A stretch of DNA of 64,000 bases from JAAZBA01 sp964461815 (GTDB lineage Bacteria > Bacillota > Clostridia > Oscillospirales > QAMX01): positions 75,598-139,597 of the forward strand of contig CAYWVF010000003.1 of NCBI GenBank assembly GCA_964461815.1. Direction: 5' to 3'. Made by a program: the position numbers and the translations under genes. A model generated the notes under the pieces. That model saw only the letters and a program-made list of their open reading frames with translations. It was not told where the DNA came from and ran no database searches. Below, in pieces: positions 34,339-43,023 of this stretch. Within the stretch, counting starts at the first letter, position 1; each line of letters opens with the position of its first letter.

Positions 34339-34479
34339 ATGAATATTCAGGGATTTATAGAAAGCCTTCCGATCATGCGATACGGTATGCTCGGTATTTT
34401 TATAGTAATACTTGTTATCTTATTATGCATGAGACTTCTGACAAAGCTGTTTCCGCCAAAAAGTGATGACAAAAAGTAA
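34339..34479 (+). CDS. OadG-related small membrane subunit
   Basis: A 46-residue protein too short for usual gene calling: one transmembrane helix (about 15-36, 'YGMLGIFIVILVILLCMRLL') and a charged C-terminal tail ending in Lys-Lys. It matches the size and topology of small OadG-like gamma subunits that anchor decarboxylase pumps, though it lacks the histidine- and proline-rich tail of classical OadG. It starts 18 bases after the beta subunit with AAGGCGGTAAC upstream and is followed by a terminator. Confidence 0.75.
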   Translation: MNIQGFIESLPIMRYGMLGIFIVILVILLCMRLLTKLFPPKSDDKK

Positions 34480-34481
34480 TA

Positions 34482-34528
34482 ATATAGTTAAAGCGGGATA
34501 TCATTCCCGCTTTAACTATATTTTATAT
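34482..34528 (+). terminator. Terminator of the sodium-pump operon
   Basis: A 17-bp perfect stem (34482-34498 with 34505-34521) with a T-rich tail. Confidence 0.9.
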
Positions 34529-34547
34529 ACATTTTTAAAATTCATAC

Positions 34548-34576
34548 TTTACAACTATATCAAAAACAGGTATAAT
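34548..34576 (+). promoter_or_regulatory. Promoter of the DivIVA-like gene
   Basis: TTTACA at 34548-34553, 17-base spacer, TATAAT at 34571-34576. Confidence 0.8.
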
Positions 34577-34613
34577 TATACCAGTAATATCTGCTAAGAG
34601 GAGGTCTACAGTT

Positions 34614-35426
34614 ATGGATGATAAGAATACTGTCGGTTCCGTCCAGGAATTGGATTACGGCAAGCTTTTCAGACCAAGTGTTGTCGGTGGCTTCAATAAA
34701 CAGGACGTATTAAACTATATAGATCGTATGGCGAAAAAAAGAAAAAAGGATGAAGAGAGATATTCTGAGCATATACGTGACCTTGAGAATGAAAGAGACG
34801 GATTGGATGCTATATTGCAAAGCACTCGTGCCGATGCCGAAAAGAGTGAAGCGGAATGCAGTGAGGCTAAGGCTGAATTGACAGCGTTGCGTGAGAAGCT
34901 GAAGCTGTCTGAAGAATTTACAGAGGCTGTAAAAGAGGAGCTTGACCTCGTACAGTCTAAACTTGATGAGTCGGAGCGAAAGCTTAAAGAATTGAGCGCA
35001 AAGTATGATGAAAGCACATTGACTATAGAAAATCTTAAAAAGGAAGGCTCTACAGCTTTACAAGTATCTCAACCAACATCTGAATCTACACCGGAAAACT
35101 CATCTATGCTGGAACGCCGCTGTGCCGAGCTGGAGGAGAAGCTGCGCCGTTATGAAGTCGAGCGGATGAAGATAAACGAAGTAGAGGAGACCGCATACAA
35201 GAACGCAAAGAAGATAGAGGCTGAAGCAATAGACTATCAAAAGAAAATGAAAAACGAGATAAATGAGAATATAAGTCGAATGAATTCAACTCTTAATGCA
35301 ATGACAGAACGTATAGATAATGCCATGAGATGTGTAAATATAGAGTTGAACGATTTCAACAGTCGTTACAGTGCTCTCAGGCAGAACGTAACGACACTTC
35401 TTGGTATGCTTCAGTCATTGAAGTAG
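34614..35426 (+). CDS. DivIVA-like coiled-coil protein
   Basis: 270 residues. The N-terminus 'KLFRPSVVGGFNKQDVLNYIDRMAKKRKK' follows the DivIVA membrane-targeting pattern (F-x-x-G-G-[YF]-x-K-x-D-V-x-x-[YF]-[IL]-D). Long coiled-coil segments run from about 35-150 and 170-265, broken by a Ser/Thr/Pro-rich linker (about 148-165). DivIVA proteins recognise curved membrane at the septum and poles and recruit division, cell-wall or sporulation factors. It is probably a division-site or polar scaffold. The DUF4364 gene follows after 35 bases. Confidence 0.78.
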   Translation: MDDKNTVGSVQELDYGKLFRPSVVGGFNKQDVLNYIDRMAKKRKKDEERYSEHIRDLENERDGLDAILQSTRADAEKSEAECSEAKAELTALREKLKLSEEFTEAVKEELDLVQSKLDESERKLKELSAKYDESTLTIENLKKEGSTALQVSQPTSESTPENSSMLERRCAELEEKLRRYEVERMKINEVEETAYKNAKKIEAEAIDYQKKMKNEINENISRMNSTLNAMTERIDNAMRCVNIELNDFNSRYSALRQNVTTLLGMLQSLK

Positions 35427-35461
35427 TATTTAGCAACTTATTTTCGAAGGAGACTTCATTT

Positions 35462-36016
35462 ATGTCGCGTTATGGCTTTATACGCAGTAAAGAAGAGATA
35501 AAATACCTTATATTATATGTGATGAGTTTTTTTAAGGAGCCTGTCAAATTGGCGGATCTAACCGATGCTGTTCTCATAGAAGAGGCATTCGGACAGTTTG
35601 AATATATGGAGGCGTTGGACGAGCTTGTAAAATCCGAGCATATCATATGTGCGGAATCAGGATCGGACAAGAGCTACAGCCTAACATTCAAAGGACAGAC
35701 TTCGGCAAAGGTGTTTGAAAGCTCACTTCCCATAGTAGTACGTGACGAGGCTAAAAAGTCGGCGATACGTGTGCTGAAACATATTTATCGAAATGCATCT
35801 ATCAATACAGCGGTGTATCAAAGGGCAGATGGAACATACGCCGTGAAGCTGGCAATGGTAGATGGCAAAGAACCTTTCTTTTACATCGATACGGTAGTCC
35901 TTGATAAGCGACAAGGGAATATGCTTGCCGAAAATTTCAAAAATAACGTAGAGATCATATACGATAAAATACTCGGCACATTACTTGCTGATTATACCGA
36001 TGATATTGCAGATTGA
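35462..36016 (+). CDS. DUF4364 protein, winged-helix-like regulator family
   Basis: 184 residues. It fits DUF4364, a clostridial family: 'EIKYLILYVMSFFKEPVKLADLTDAVLIEEAFGQFEYMEALDEL' looks like an N-terminal winged helix, and the C-terminal part 'AVYQRADGTYAVKLAMVDG...IDTVVLDKRQGNMLAENFKNNVEIIYDKI' is the family's beta-rich domain. The function is unknown; transcriptional regulation is an inference from the fold. The start at 35462 has GAAGGAGA upstream. In-frame extension upstream would overlap the DivIVA-like gene and is rejected. Confidence 0.8.
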   Translation: MSRYGFIRSKEEIKYLILYVMSFFKEPVKLADLTDAVLIEEAFGQFEYMEALDELVKSEHIICAESGSDKSYSLTFKGQTSAKVFESSLPIVVRDEAKKSAIRVLKHIYRNASINTAVYQRADGTYAVKLAMVDGKEPFFYIDTVVLDKRQGNMLAENFKNNVEIIYDKILGTLLADYTDDIAD

Positions 36017-36027
36017 TTTTATGACAT

Positions 36028-36058
36028 AGAATGATACATATTTTGTATCATTCTGTTT
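36028..36058. terminator. Bidirectional terminator overlapping the end of the AI-2E family gene
   Basis: AGAATGATACA (36028-36038) pairs with TGTATCATTCT (36044-36054), then GTTTTG. The minus-strand stop codon (36048-36050) lies inside the stem. Confidence 0.75.
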
Positions 36059-37187
36059 TGATTGAGCTGTCTTTCTGATCGTTATTATTTTGTTCGATGT
36101 CAGCAGTCTCGGTTTTCCATAGCTTTATATATCCCCATTCTTGAAGCTTCTGCAAAGTGATGGCAATGATCGGAAAGAGGAACATACCTAAAAAGCCTAT
36201 TGTTTTCAGTCCGACATACATGCAGATCAATGTTACAAGCGGATGAAGACCTATATGATAGCCGACGATCTTCGGCTCAACGATGTTTCTTACTACTGTT
36301 ATTACGATATAGAGAATTATCATGCAAAGTGCTGTATAGTAGTCTCCCGTAACAAGGCTTATAAGGCTCCATGGTATAAGAACCGTACCGACTCCGAGTA
36401 TAGGAAGTATATCGATAATAGCAACTATCAGCGCTACGAGTATAGCATAATCTACTCCGATTATAGCAAATCCTATTGCCAATTCCGAGAAAGTGACAAT
36501 TATAATTATACCCATGGCTTTTATCCATTTTCCAAGTGTTTCAAGAAGATGCGTAAAGGTACGATGTATACCGTTTTTGACTTTTTCCGGTATTTGCAGA
36601 AGTACTATTTTTTTGATGTTGTGGTAGTCACTTGATATGAAATAGGTAGATACAAGCATTACGATAACAAATATTATCGCTGTAGGCAGAGAAAATGCAA
36701 TATTTGTAACTTTTAAAGTCAAAGATGTTATGGTAGATGTTGGTATTGAGAAATTTGCAAGGAAATTGTCGATAAGGTTTATTAAAACTTGCGGTACATC
36801 ACCCGGAAGTGCGCCTATGATATCATACAGACGATCACGCAGCGCGTAAAGACTCGTTGAAACGGTGTTAATGTATGACGGAAGCTCTTTGACGAAAGAC
36901 GAGAGCTCGCCTGCAAGCCATGCGATAAGAAAGTACAGTATCGTTCCGATAGCGATATACGATGTGATAACTGCAATGAAGCTTGACAGCTTACGTGGTA
37001 TCTTACATTTGTTTACCAACAGCTTTACAAGCGGCTCTATGAGTCTCGATATGATAAATGCTATAATAAAAGGTAAAAACCATGAAATGGCATACTTGAA
37101 TATAAGATACGCAGCGACAACGCCAAGTGCGATGTAGAGAAGTGTCAGAAAAACTTTTAAATGCTTTTGTGTAGATGGGCTGGACAA
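36048..37187 (-). CDS. AI-2E family transporter (TqsA/PerM type)
   Basis: 379 residues with about eight membrane segments in the family arrangement: two pairs of N-terminal helices, a soluble loop (about 130-200) and C-terminal helices containing 'LPILGVGTVLIPWSLISLVTGDYYTAL' and 'VEPKIVGYHIGLHPLVTLICMYVGLKTIGFLGMFLFPI'. Family members have been linked to export of autoinducer-2, sodium/proton antiport or cell-wall functions; the substrate here is unknown. Single gene, transcribed away from the hom cluster. The stop codon lies in a bidirectional terminator. Confidence 0.9.
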   Translation of the reverse strand: MSSPSTQKHLKVFLTLLYIALGVVAAYLIFKYAISWFLPFIIAFIISRLIEPLVKLLVNKCKIPRKLSSFIAVITSYIAIGTILYFLIAWLAGELSSFVKELPSYINTVSTSLYALRDRLYDIIGALPGDVPQVLINLIDNFLANFSIPTSTITSLTLKVTNIAFSLPTAIIFVIVMLVSTYFISSDYHNIKKIVLLQIPEKVKNGIHRTFTHLLETLGKWIKAMGIIIIVTFSELAIGFAIIGVDYAILVALIVAIIDILPILGVGTVLIPWSLISLVTGDYYTALCMIILYIVITVVRNIVEPKIVGYHIGLHPLVTLICMYVGLKTIGFLGMFLFPIIAITLQKLQEWGYIKLWKTETADIEQNNNDQKDSSIKTE

Positions 37188-37283
37188 GGTAAAACCTCCC
37201 TTTATGTTTTTACTTACATATATTATACTATAAGTTGTACAATAAATAAAGTTTTTCTTTTTACTTTTCTATTAATATTGTAC

Positions 37284-37312
37284 TTGCGAAAAAAACGCTG
37301 ATATGATATTAT
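37284..37312 (+). promoter_or_regulatory. Promoter of the ACT-hom operon
   Basis: TTGCGA at 37284-37289, 17-base spacer, TATTAT at 37307-37312. Confidence 0.65.
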
Positions 37313-37340
37313 TGTATTTGCTACAAACACATTTGTTCGT

Positions 37341-37375
37341 GGCAGGTGGATATATTTACAGGCAGGTGGATATAT
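37341..37375 (+). repeat. 15-bp direct repeat containing the ribosome binding site of the ACT gene
   Basis: GGCAGGTGGATATAT occurs at 37341-37355 and again at 37361-37375, period 20. The second copy supplies the AGGTGG Shine-Dalgarno and the first bases of the ATG at 37374. Confidence 0.9.
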
Positions 37376-37817
37376 GGCAGAAAGCATGAAATATTATGTG
37401 GTGTCAGACATAGCGATGCCCGATGTTTTGAAGAAGACCGTGGAGGCAAAACGACTATTGGCATCAGGTGAGGCACGTAATGTAAACGAAGCGATAGAAA
37501 AAGTGGGAATAAGCAGGAGTGCGTTTTACAAATATCGTGAGCTGGTATCTCCGCTGATAGATGCTGCAATAGATAAAATAGTTACATTACAGGCGACGCT
37601 TTATGATGCGGCAGGTGTTTTGTCTGGGCTTTTGAATCTTTTGGCTGAGTTCCATGTTAATATATTGACTATAAATCAGACGATACCGGTAAATGGATGT
37701 GCGACGATAACGATATCTATAAGGACCGGTAATATGAATGGCGATGTAGAAACGTTGATCTTGAAAGCATGTGAACTAAAAGGTGTTCAGAAAATCGAAG
37801 TTTTAGCAAGTGAATAA
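37374..37817 (+). CDS. ACT domain protein of the PheB / UPF0735 type
   Basis: 147 residues. An N-terminal helix-turn-helix-like region (about 10-60, 'NVNEAIEKVGISRSAFYKYRELVSPL') is followed by one ACT domain (about 70-145, 'DAAGVLSGLLNLLAEFHVNILTINQTIPVNGCATITISI'). This is the PheB/UPF0735 layout, often next to homoserine dehydrogenase in Firmicutes. It probably senses an amino acid and regulates aspartate-family flux; direct evidence is lacking. It overlaps or abuts hom and has a duplicated Shine-Dalgarno. Confidence 0.88.
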   Translation: MAESMKYYVVSDIAMPDVLKKTVEAKRLLASGEARNVNEAIEKVGISRSAFYKYRELVSPLIDAAIDKIVTLQATLYDAAGVLSGLLNLLAEFHVNILTINQTIPVNGCATITISIRTGNMNGDVETLILKACELKGVQKIEVLASE

Positions 37818-37836
37818 ATTTATGGGGGTAAAAAAA

Positions 37837-39057
37837 TTGGTTAGTGTAGCAATACTTGGATTTGGAGTTGTCGGCTCCGGAGTGGCTGAGGTTATAGATA
37901 AGAATGCAAAGACGATATCCGATAAAGCAAAGAATGATATCGCAGTGAAGTATATACTTGATGTACGTGATTTCCCGGATAGTCCGTACAGTGATAAGAT
38001 CATACACGATTTTTCAATAATAGAGAATGATCCGGAAGTTAAAATCGTAGTAGAAACTATTGGCGGCAAGACTGTAGCGTATGACTTTACAAAGAGAGCA
38101 CTTCTTGCAGGAAAAAATGTTGTAACGTCGAACAAAGAGCTCGTTGCAGAGCATGGCGTTGAGCTTATAAAGATAGCCAGAGAACGTAATCTTAACTACC
38201 TGTTTGAGGCAAGTGTCGGTGGCGGAATACCGATAATCAGACCTCTCACACAGTGCTTGTCGGCAAATAATCTTAATGAAATATGTGGTATATTAAACGG
38301 AACTACTAACTATATTCTCACGAAAATGATAAAAGACAGAGTTTCGTTTGCGGACGCTCTCAGTGAAGCTCAGCAGAAGGGATATGCCGAAAAGGATCCG
38401 ACAGCCGATATTGAAGGCTTTGATGCATGCCGTAAAATTTGTATACTTGCGGATCTCGCATATGGTAAGCATATTTCACCGTCACAGGTCAAAACGGAGG
38501 GTATTACAAAGATATCTCTCAGAGACGTAGAATGTGCCAAAGCGTATGATTGTGTGATAAAGCTTATAGGAAGAGTTGTAAAGAAGAATGATGACCAGAT
38601 AAATATTCTTGTGGCACCTCATCTTGTTCCGAACGAATCACCGTTGTCAAATGTTGAGGATGTATTTAATGGAATAATGGTAGATGGTGATGCTATAGGT
38701 AATGTCATGTTCTATGGAAGAGGCGCAGGTAAGCTTCCTACGGCAAGTGCGGTAGTTGCTGATGTTATCGATGTAGTTAAGCACTTTGATGCACGCAAAT
38801 ATATCGGTTGGGACGATGCGGTTGACGGTTTTGTAGCTGACTCGGATGAGATGGAATATAAATTTATGGTAAGAGTTTCCGGATCGTGTAAGCAGGACGT
38901 CGAGAAGCTGTTCCCGGGTGCTGAAATGTTGTCAAAGCCGGATGATGAAGACTGTGCATTTGTAACGGCATGTGAAAAAACAAAGGATATTTATTGTAAG
39001 CTTGACAAGCTCAAAGATACAGGTTATAATATATTGTCGGCGATCAGAATTTTATAA
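37837..39057 (+). CDS. hom: Homoserine dehydrogenase
   Basis: 406 residues from a TTG start. It reduces aspartate semialdehyde to homoserine for threonine and methionine. Nucleotide-binding 'VAILGFGVVGSGV', 'VTSNKELVAEHG', the family signature 'NLNEICGILNGTTNYILTKM' and 'EKDPTADIEGFDACRK' are intact, with a C-terminal ACT-like domain (about 325-406). I choose TTG 37837 because GGGGGT (37824-37829) is optimally spaced and homologues begin at this residue; ATG 37822 and GTG 37810 are in-frame alternatives. It forms an operon with the ACT gene. Confidence 0.93.
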   Translation: MVSVAILGFGVVGSGVAEVIDKNAKTISDKAKNDIAVKYILDVRDFPDSPYSDKIIHDFSIIENDPEVKIVVETIGGKTVAYDFTKRALLAGKNVVTSNKELVAEHGVELIKIARERNLNYLFEASVGGGIPIIRPLTQCLSANNLNEICGILNGTTNYILTKMIKDRVSFADALSEAQQKGYAEKDPTADIEGFDACRKICILADLAYGKHISPSQVKTEGITKISLRDVECAKAYDCVIKLIGRVVKKNDDQINILVAPHLVPNESPLSNVEDVFNGIMVDGDAIGNVMFYGRGAGKLPTASAVVADVIDVVKHFDARKYIGWDDAVDGFVADSDEMEYKFMVRVSGSCKQDVEKLFPGAEMLSKPDDEDCAFVTACEKTKDIYCKLDKLKDTGYNILSAIRIL

Positions 39058-39085
39058 AGATTACAATAAAGATTGGAGAATATAT

Positions 39086-40327
39086 ATGGTTAGAGACATA
39101 ATTGATTTTATTGAGAAGTCGGATGCCGAGGTTGGTTGTGCGATACGTAAAGAATTTGATCGTCAATGTAGAAATGTCGAGCTTATAGCATCGGAAAATG
39201 TTGTATCCGAAGCGGTTATGGCTGCAATGGCAACAGTTCTTACGAACAAATATGCAGAGGGATATCCCGGAAAACGCTACTACGGCGGATGTGAATGCGT
39301 TGACATAGTTGAAAAGCTTGCAATAGATCGTGCAAAAGAACTCTTTGGTGCAGATCATGCGAATGTACAGCCGCATTCCGGCGCACAGGCTAATGCTGCG
39401 GTATACTATGCATTTGTTAAGCCGGGCGATACTGTTATGGGTATGAATCTTGCACACGGCGGACATCTTACACACGGAAGCCCTGTAAATATTTCAGGCT
39501 CCTACTATAATATTGTACCATATAGCCTTGATCCGGTAACAGATAGAATCAATTATGATACACTGTATGATCTTGCACAGGAGCACAAGCCGAAGATGAT
39601 CATTGCAGGTGCATCTGCATATCCGAGAAAAATCGAATTCGATAAATTCGCTGAGATCGCAAAGAGCGTAGGCGCTATTCTTATGGTCGATATGGCACAT
39701 ATTGCAGGTCTTGTAGCTGCCGGACTCCATCAGAGCCCTGTTCCGTATGCAGATGTTGTTACGACAACAACACATAAGACACTCAGAGGACCGCGCGGAG
39801 GTATGATACTCTGTAAGGCTGAGCATGCGAAGAAAATAGACAAGGCAGTTTTCCCGGGAAATCAGGGTGGTCCGCTGATGCATGTTATTGCTTCTAAGGC
39901 TGTATGTCTTGGTGAAGCACTTAAGCCTGAATTTAAAGTATATCAGCAGCAGATCGTAAAGAATGCGTCAAGACTTGCTGACGGACTTATCAAAAACGGT
40001 TTTGATCTGGTAACAGGCGGTACAGATAACCATCTTATGCTTGTTGATCTTCGTAACTTTAATATAACGGGTAAGGATATGCAGAATAAGCTTGATGAAG
40101 TTTATATTACTGTAAATAAGAATGCTATTCCGAATGATCCTCAGAAGCCGGCGTATACAAGCGGTATTCGTGTAGGCACACCTGCCGCAACAGCAAGAGG
40201 CTTTAAGGAAGAAGAAATGGATGTACTTGCAGATCTCATGTACCTTACAGCAACTGATTTTGATAACAAAGCAGATTACATCCGAGAGAGAGTTACAGAG
40301 CTTTGTACAAAGTATCCTCTTTATTAA
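39086..40327 (+). CDS. glyA: Serine hydroxymethyltransferase
   Basis: 413 residues. A PLP enzyme that converts serine and tetrahydrofolate to glycine and methylene-THF. 'RNVELIASENVVSEAVMAA', 'NKYAEGYPGKRYYGG', the PLP lysine Lys231 in 'TTTTHKTLRGPRGG' and 'GTPAATARGF' are all present. The start at 39086 has TTGGAGAA upstream; a longer in-frame reading would run into hom. It is 28 bases downstream of hom and may be co-transcribed. Confidence 0.98.
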   Translation: MVRDIIDFIEKSDAEVGCAIRKEFDRQCRNVELIASENVVSEAVMAAMATVLTNKYAEGYPGKRYYGGCECVDIVEKLAIDRAKELFGADHANVQPHSGAQANAAVYYAFVKPGDTVMGMNLAHGGHLTHGSPVNISGSYYNIVPYSLDPVTDRINYDTLYDLAQEHKPKMIIAGASAYPRKIEFDKFAEIAKSVGAILMVDMAHIAGLVAAGLHQSPVPYADVVTTTTHKTLRGPRGGMILCKAEHAKKIDKAVFPGNQGGPLMHVIASKAVCLGEALKPEFKVYQQQIVKNASRLADGLIKNGFDLVTGGTDNHLMLVDLRNFNITGKDMQNKLDEVYITVNKNAIPNDPQKPAYTSGIRVGTPAATARGFKEEEMDVLADLMYLTATDFDNKADYIRERVTELCTKYPLY

Positions 40328-40351
40328 TACTATTTGAAAGGAAATATACCT

Positions 40352-40738
40352 ATGAAAAGCAAGGCAATTGCCACATCGGAAGCACCGAAAGCTATAGGAC
40401 CATATTCACAGGCTGTTCAGGCCGGCGATTTCCTGTTTGTATCCGGACAGATACCGCTTGATCCCGCAACCGGAATGATCGTTGAAGGTGGAATAGAAGA
40501 ACAGGCACACAGAGTGTTTAAGAATCTTTATGCTATACTTGAAGAAGCAGGACTTGATTTTTCCGCAGTTGTAAAGTCTACAGTTCTTCTCGCAGATATT
40601 AATGACTTTGTAAAGGTAAATGAGATATATGCATCATATATCAATGCCGATCCTCTTCCTGCACGTGCTGCATTTCAGGTTGCAAAGCTTCCGAAAAATG
40701 CATTGTTGGAAATTGAACTTATTGCGTATAATGGTTGA
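40352..40738 (+). CDS. ridA: RidA family enamine/imine deaminase
   Basis: 128 residues, the full RidA length. It hydrolyses reactive 2-aminoacrylate and 2-aminocrotonate released by PLP enzymes such as threonine deaminase (ilvA is at 25771). 'AIGPYSQAVQAGDFLFVSGQIPLDPATG', the substrate-binding arginine in 'LPARAAFQVAKLPKNALLEIELIA' and the trailing glutamate are present. The start is ATG 40352 with GAAAGGAAA upstream. It lies 24 bases after glyA and is likely in the same transcript. Confidence 0.95.
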   Translation: MKSKAIATSEAPKAIGPYSQAVQAGDFLFVSGQIPLDPATGMIVEGGIEEQAHRVFKNLYAILEEAGLDFSAVVKSTVLLADINDFVKVNEIYASYINADPLPARAAFQVAKLPKNALLEIELIAYNG

Positions 40739-40799
40739 TCTCCATCAAACATGAGCTGTTTTACAAAAAACGGCAGACAATAGAATTTGCTTTAAATTT

Positions 40800-40832
40800 G
40801 ACCGCACCGTGTGAGAGCACGGTGTGGTCTTT
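40800..40832 (+). terminator. Terminator after ridA
   Basis: A 12-bp stem with one wobble (40800-40811 with 40818-40829), followed by TTTG; the T-run is short. Confidence 0.7.
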
Positions 40833-40878
40833 GTCGTAAAACAATGTTGATATTGCATACAAAATAGTAAATTTTGAG

Positions 40879-40907
40879 TTGACGTAATGATAAAAAAAGT
40901 GTACAAT
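40879..40907 (+). promoter_or_regulatory. Promoter of nagA
   Basis: TTGACG at 40879-40884, 17-base spacer, TACAAT at 40902-40907. Confidence 0.8.
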
Positions 40908-40961
40908 TAAGTATAATAGATATTGTATAGGCAATATAATTTATTGAAGGAGCTTTTCGAG

Positions 40962-42146
40962 ATGAGCAAAATAGCTATAAAAAACGGAAGAATACTTACG
41001 CCTTATAGATTACTTGATAATTGTCAGCTTCTTATTAAAGATGGGAAGATACAGGATATCGTATCGTCAGATCTGATCACAGAAGATTATGAGACGATAG
41101 ATGCACAGAATATGTATGTTTCCCCGGGATTCATTGATCTCCATACACACGGTGCAGGAGATGCGGATTTCCTTGACGGAACACTTGAAAGCTTTTTGAT
41201 CGCAGCTGAGATGCATGCAAAGTACGGTACAACAACACTTTATCCTACAGCTACGACAGGCGCCTATGAGACAACTAGAAAAATGTTCGAGTACTTCAAG
41301 GAAGCAAAAAAAATAAATAAAAAGGGTGCTAAGCTTGAAGGCTTGCATATGGAGGGTCCGTATTTTTCACCTGAACAGAAGGGTGCTCAGGATCCCAGAT
41401 ATCTTAAGAATCCGGATCCGAAAGAGTATCTTGAATTTCTTTCACTTACAGATGATATAAAGCGTTGGAGCATAGCACCTGAATTAAACGGTGCGCTTGA
41501 AATGGGCAGAGAGCTTGTAAAACGCGGAATACTTGCATCTATTGCCCATACTGATGCACTATTTGAGGATGTTGAGGTCGCATTCGAGAATGGATTTACG
41601 CATATGACTCACTTTTATTCAGGTATGTCAACAGTGAGGAGAATAAATGCTTATCGTTATGCCGGCGTTATTGAAGCGGGATATACGATGGATGAAATGA
41701 CGCTTGAAATTATTGCTGACGGAAAACATCTTCCGGCAAGCTTACTGAAGATGATCTATAAGCTTAAGGGTCCGGGAAAGATCGCTCTTATAACAGACTC
41801 TGTTCGCGCAGCGGGTATGCCTTATGGCGAAAGTGTTATCGGAAATCGTGAAAGCGGTTTGAAGATCATTGTTGAAGATAATGTGGCGAAGCTTCCTGAC
41901 AGAAGTGCGTTTGCCGGCAGCGTTGCCACAGCTGACAGACTTGTCAGAAATATGATAAATATGGCTGACGTGCCGCTGATAGATGCCGTAAGAATGATGA
42001 CCTCCACACCGGCTAAAATCATGCATATCGATAATAAAAAGGGTCTTATTGTACCTGATAAAGATGCAGATATCGTTATATTTGATTCAAATATAAATGT
42101 AAAAACGACAATAGTTGAAGGCAATACGGTGTATAATACACTGTAG
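40962..42146 (+). CDS. nagA: N-acetylglucosamine-6-phosphate deacetylase
   Basis: 394 residues, amidohydrolase fold. It removes acetate from GlcNAc-6-phosphate, giving glucosamine-6-phosphate. The HxH motif of the family is His61-x-His63 in 'IDLHTHGAGDADFLD', the 'LEGLHMEGPYF' glutamate follows, and 'SIAHTDA' and 'THFYSGMS' supply further metal or substrate histidines. The start has GAAGGAG (40946-40952). A NagB-like protein is encoded at 50724, not next to it. Confidence 0.93.
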   Translation: MSKIAIKNGRILTPYRLLDNCQLLIKDGKIQDIVSSDLITEDYETIDAQNMYVSPGFIDLHTHGAGDADFLDGTLESFLIAAEMHAKYGTTTLYPTATTGAYETTRKMFEYFKEAKKINKKGAKLEGLHMEGPYFSPEQKGAQDPRYLKNPDPKEYLEFLSLTDDIKRWSIAPELNGALEMGRELVKRGILASIAHTDALFEDVEVAFENGFTHMTHFYSGMSTVRRINAYRYAGVIEAGYTMDEMTLEIIADGKHLPASLLKMIYKLKGPGKIALITDSVRAAGMPYGESVIGNRESGLKIIVEDNVAKLPDRSAFAGSVATADRLVRNMINMADVPLIDAVRMMTSTPAKIMHIDNKKGLIVPDKDADIVIFDSNINVKTTIVEGNTVYNTL

Positions 42147-42171
42147 TATATAACTTGCTTGGAGGTTTAGT

Positions 42172-43002
42172 ATGTCTGTATGGCTTGCTGCACTTATGGG
42201 TCTTGTACAGGGATTGACGGAGTTCCTACCGGTTTCAAGCTCCGGGCATCTGGTACTTATACAATCTTTGTTAGCTACTGATGTAGAGAATAACTACATA
42301 CTGTTTGACGTTCTTCTCCATTTAGGTACACTTGTTTCCGTTTTTATCTGCTATTGGCAGGATATAAAGGAGCTGATCGTTGAATTCTTTAGCCTTATAC
42401 GAGATATTGCAAACGGTAAGCCAAATATAAACAAAAATCCGACTAGGCGAATGATTATAATGCTTTTGATTGCAACAGCACCAATGGTAACCGTACCATT
42501 GTTTAATGACTATATCGAATCGACATTTACATCAACATTGTTTGTTGGGTTTATGCTGATTATAACAGCTGTACTTCTCGTTTGGGCTGATATCTCGGAG
42601 AGAAAAAGAAAGAATGCCTCGAATGCCTCGTGGCTTGATGCGCTCATAGTCGGTATTGCACAGCTTGTAGCCGTAGTTCCGGGCATTTCACGCTCGGGAA
42701 GCGCCATATCTTCCGGCATGGTAAGAGGCTTTGACAGACAGTTTGCGGTCAAATTTTCATTTTTGATGTCGATACCTGTAATAATCGGTGCAAATATCTT
42801 TTCTATTGCCGATGCAGCAAAAGAAAGCTTTGATATAAGCATGCTGCTGCCTTATACTGTAGGAATTATAGTTGCAATGATATCGGGGATAGCAGCTATC
42901 CGTTTTGTAAAAAATCTTGCGAGAAAGTGTAATTTTAAGCCTTTTGCGATATACTGCTCAGCAGTAGGACTCATTATTGTTATTCTGAGCTTGATATTCT
43001 AA
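42172..43002 (+). CDS. uppP: Undecaprenyl-diphosphate phosphatase
   Basis: 276 residues, BacA family with about eight membrane segments. It dephosphorylates undecaprenyl pyrophosphate to recycle the peptidoglycan lipid carrier; overproduction gives bacitracin resistance. The two conserved motifs are 'GLTEFLPVSSSGHLVL' (about 13-28) and 'VVPGISRSGSAISSG' (about 165-179). It lies 25 bases after nagA and 21 bases before ftsK, so the three may be one unit. Confidence 0.97.
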   Translation: MSVWLAALMGLVQGLTEFLPVSSSGHLVLIQSLLATDVENNYILFDVLLHLGTLVSVFICYWQDIKELIVEFFSLIRDIANGKPNINKNPTRRMIIMLLIATAPMVTVPLFNDYIESTFTSTLFVGFMLIITAVLLVWADISERKRKNASNASWLDALIVGIAQLVAVVPGISRSGSAISSGMVRGFDRQFAVKFSFLMSIPVIIGANIFSIADAAKESFDISMLLPYTVGIIVAMISGIAAIRFVKNLARKCNFKPFAIYCSAVGLIIVILSLIF

Positions 43003-43023
43003 GATATATGAAAGTGGTAAAAC

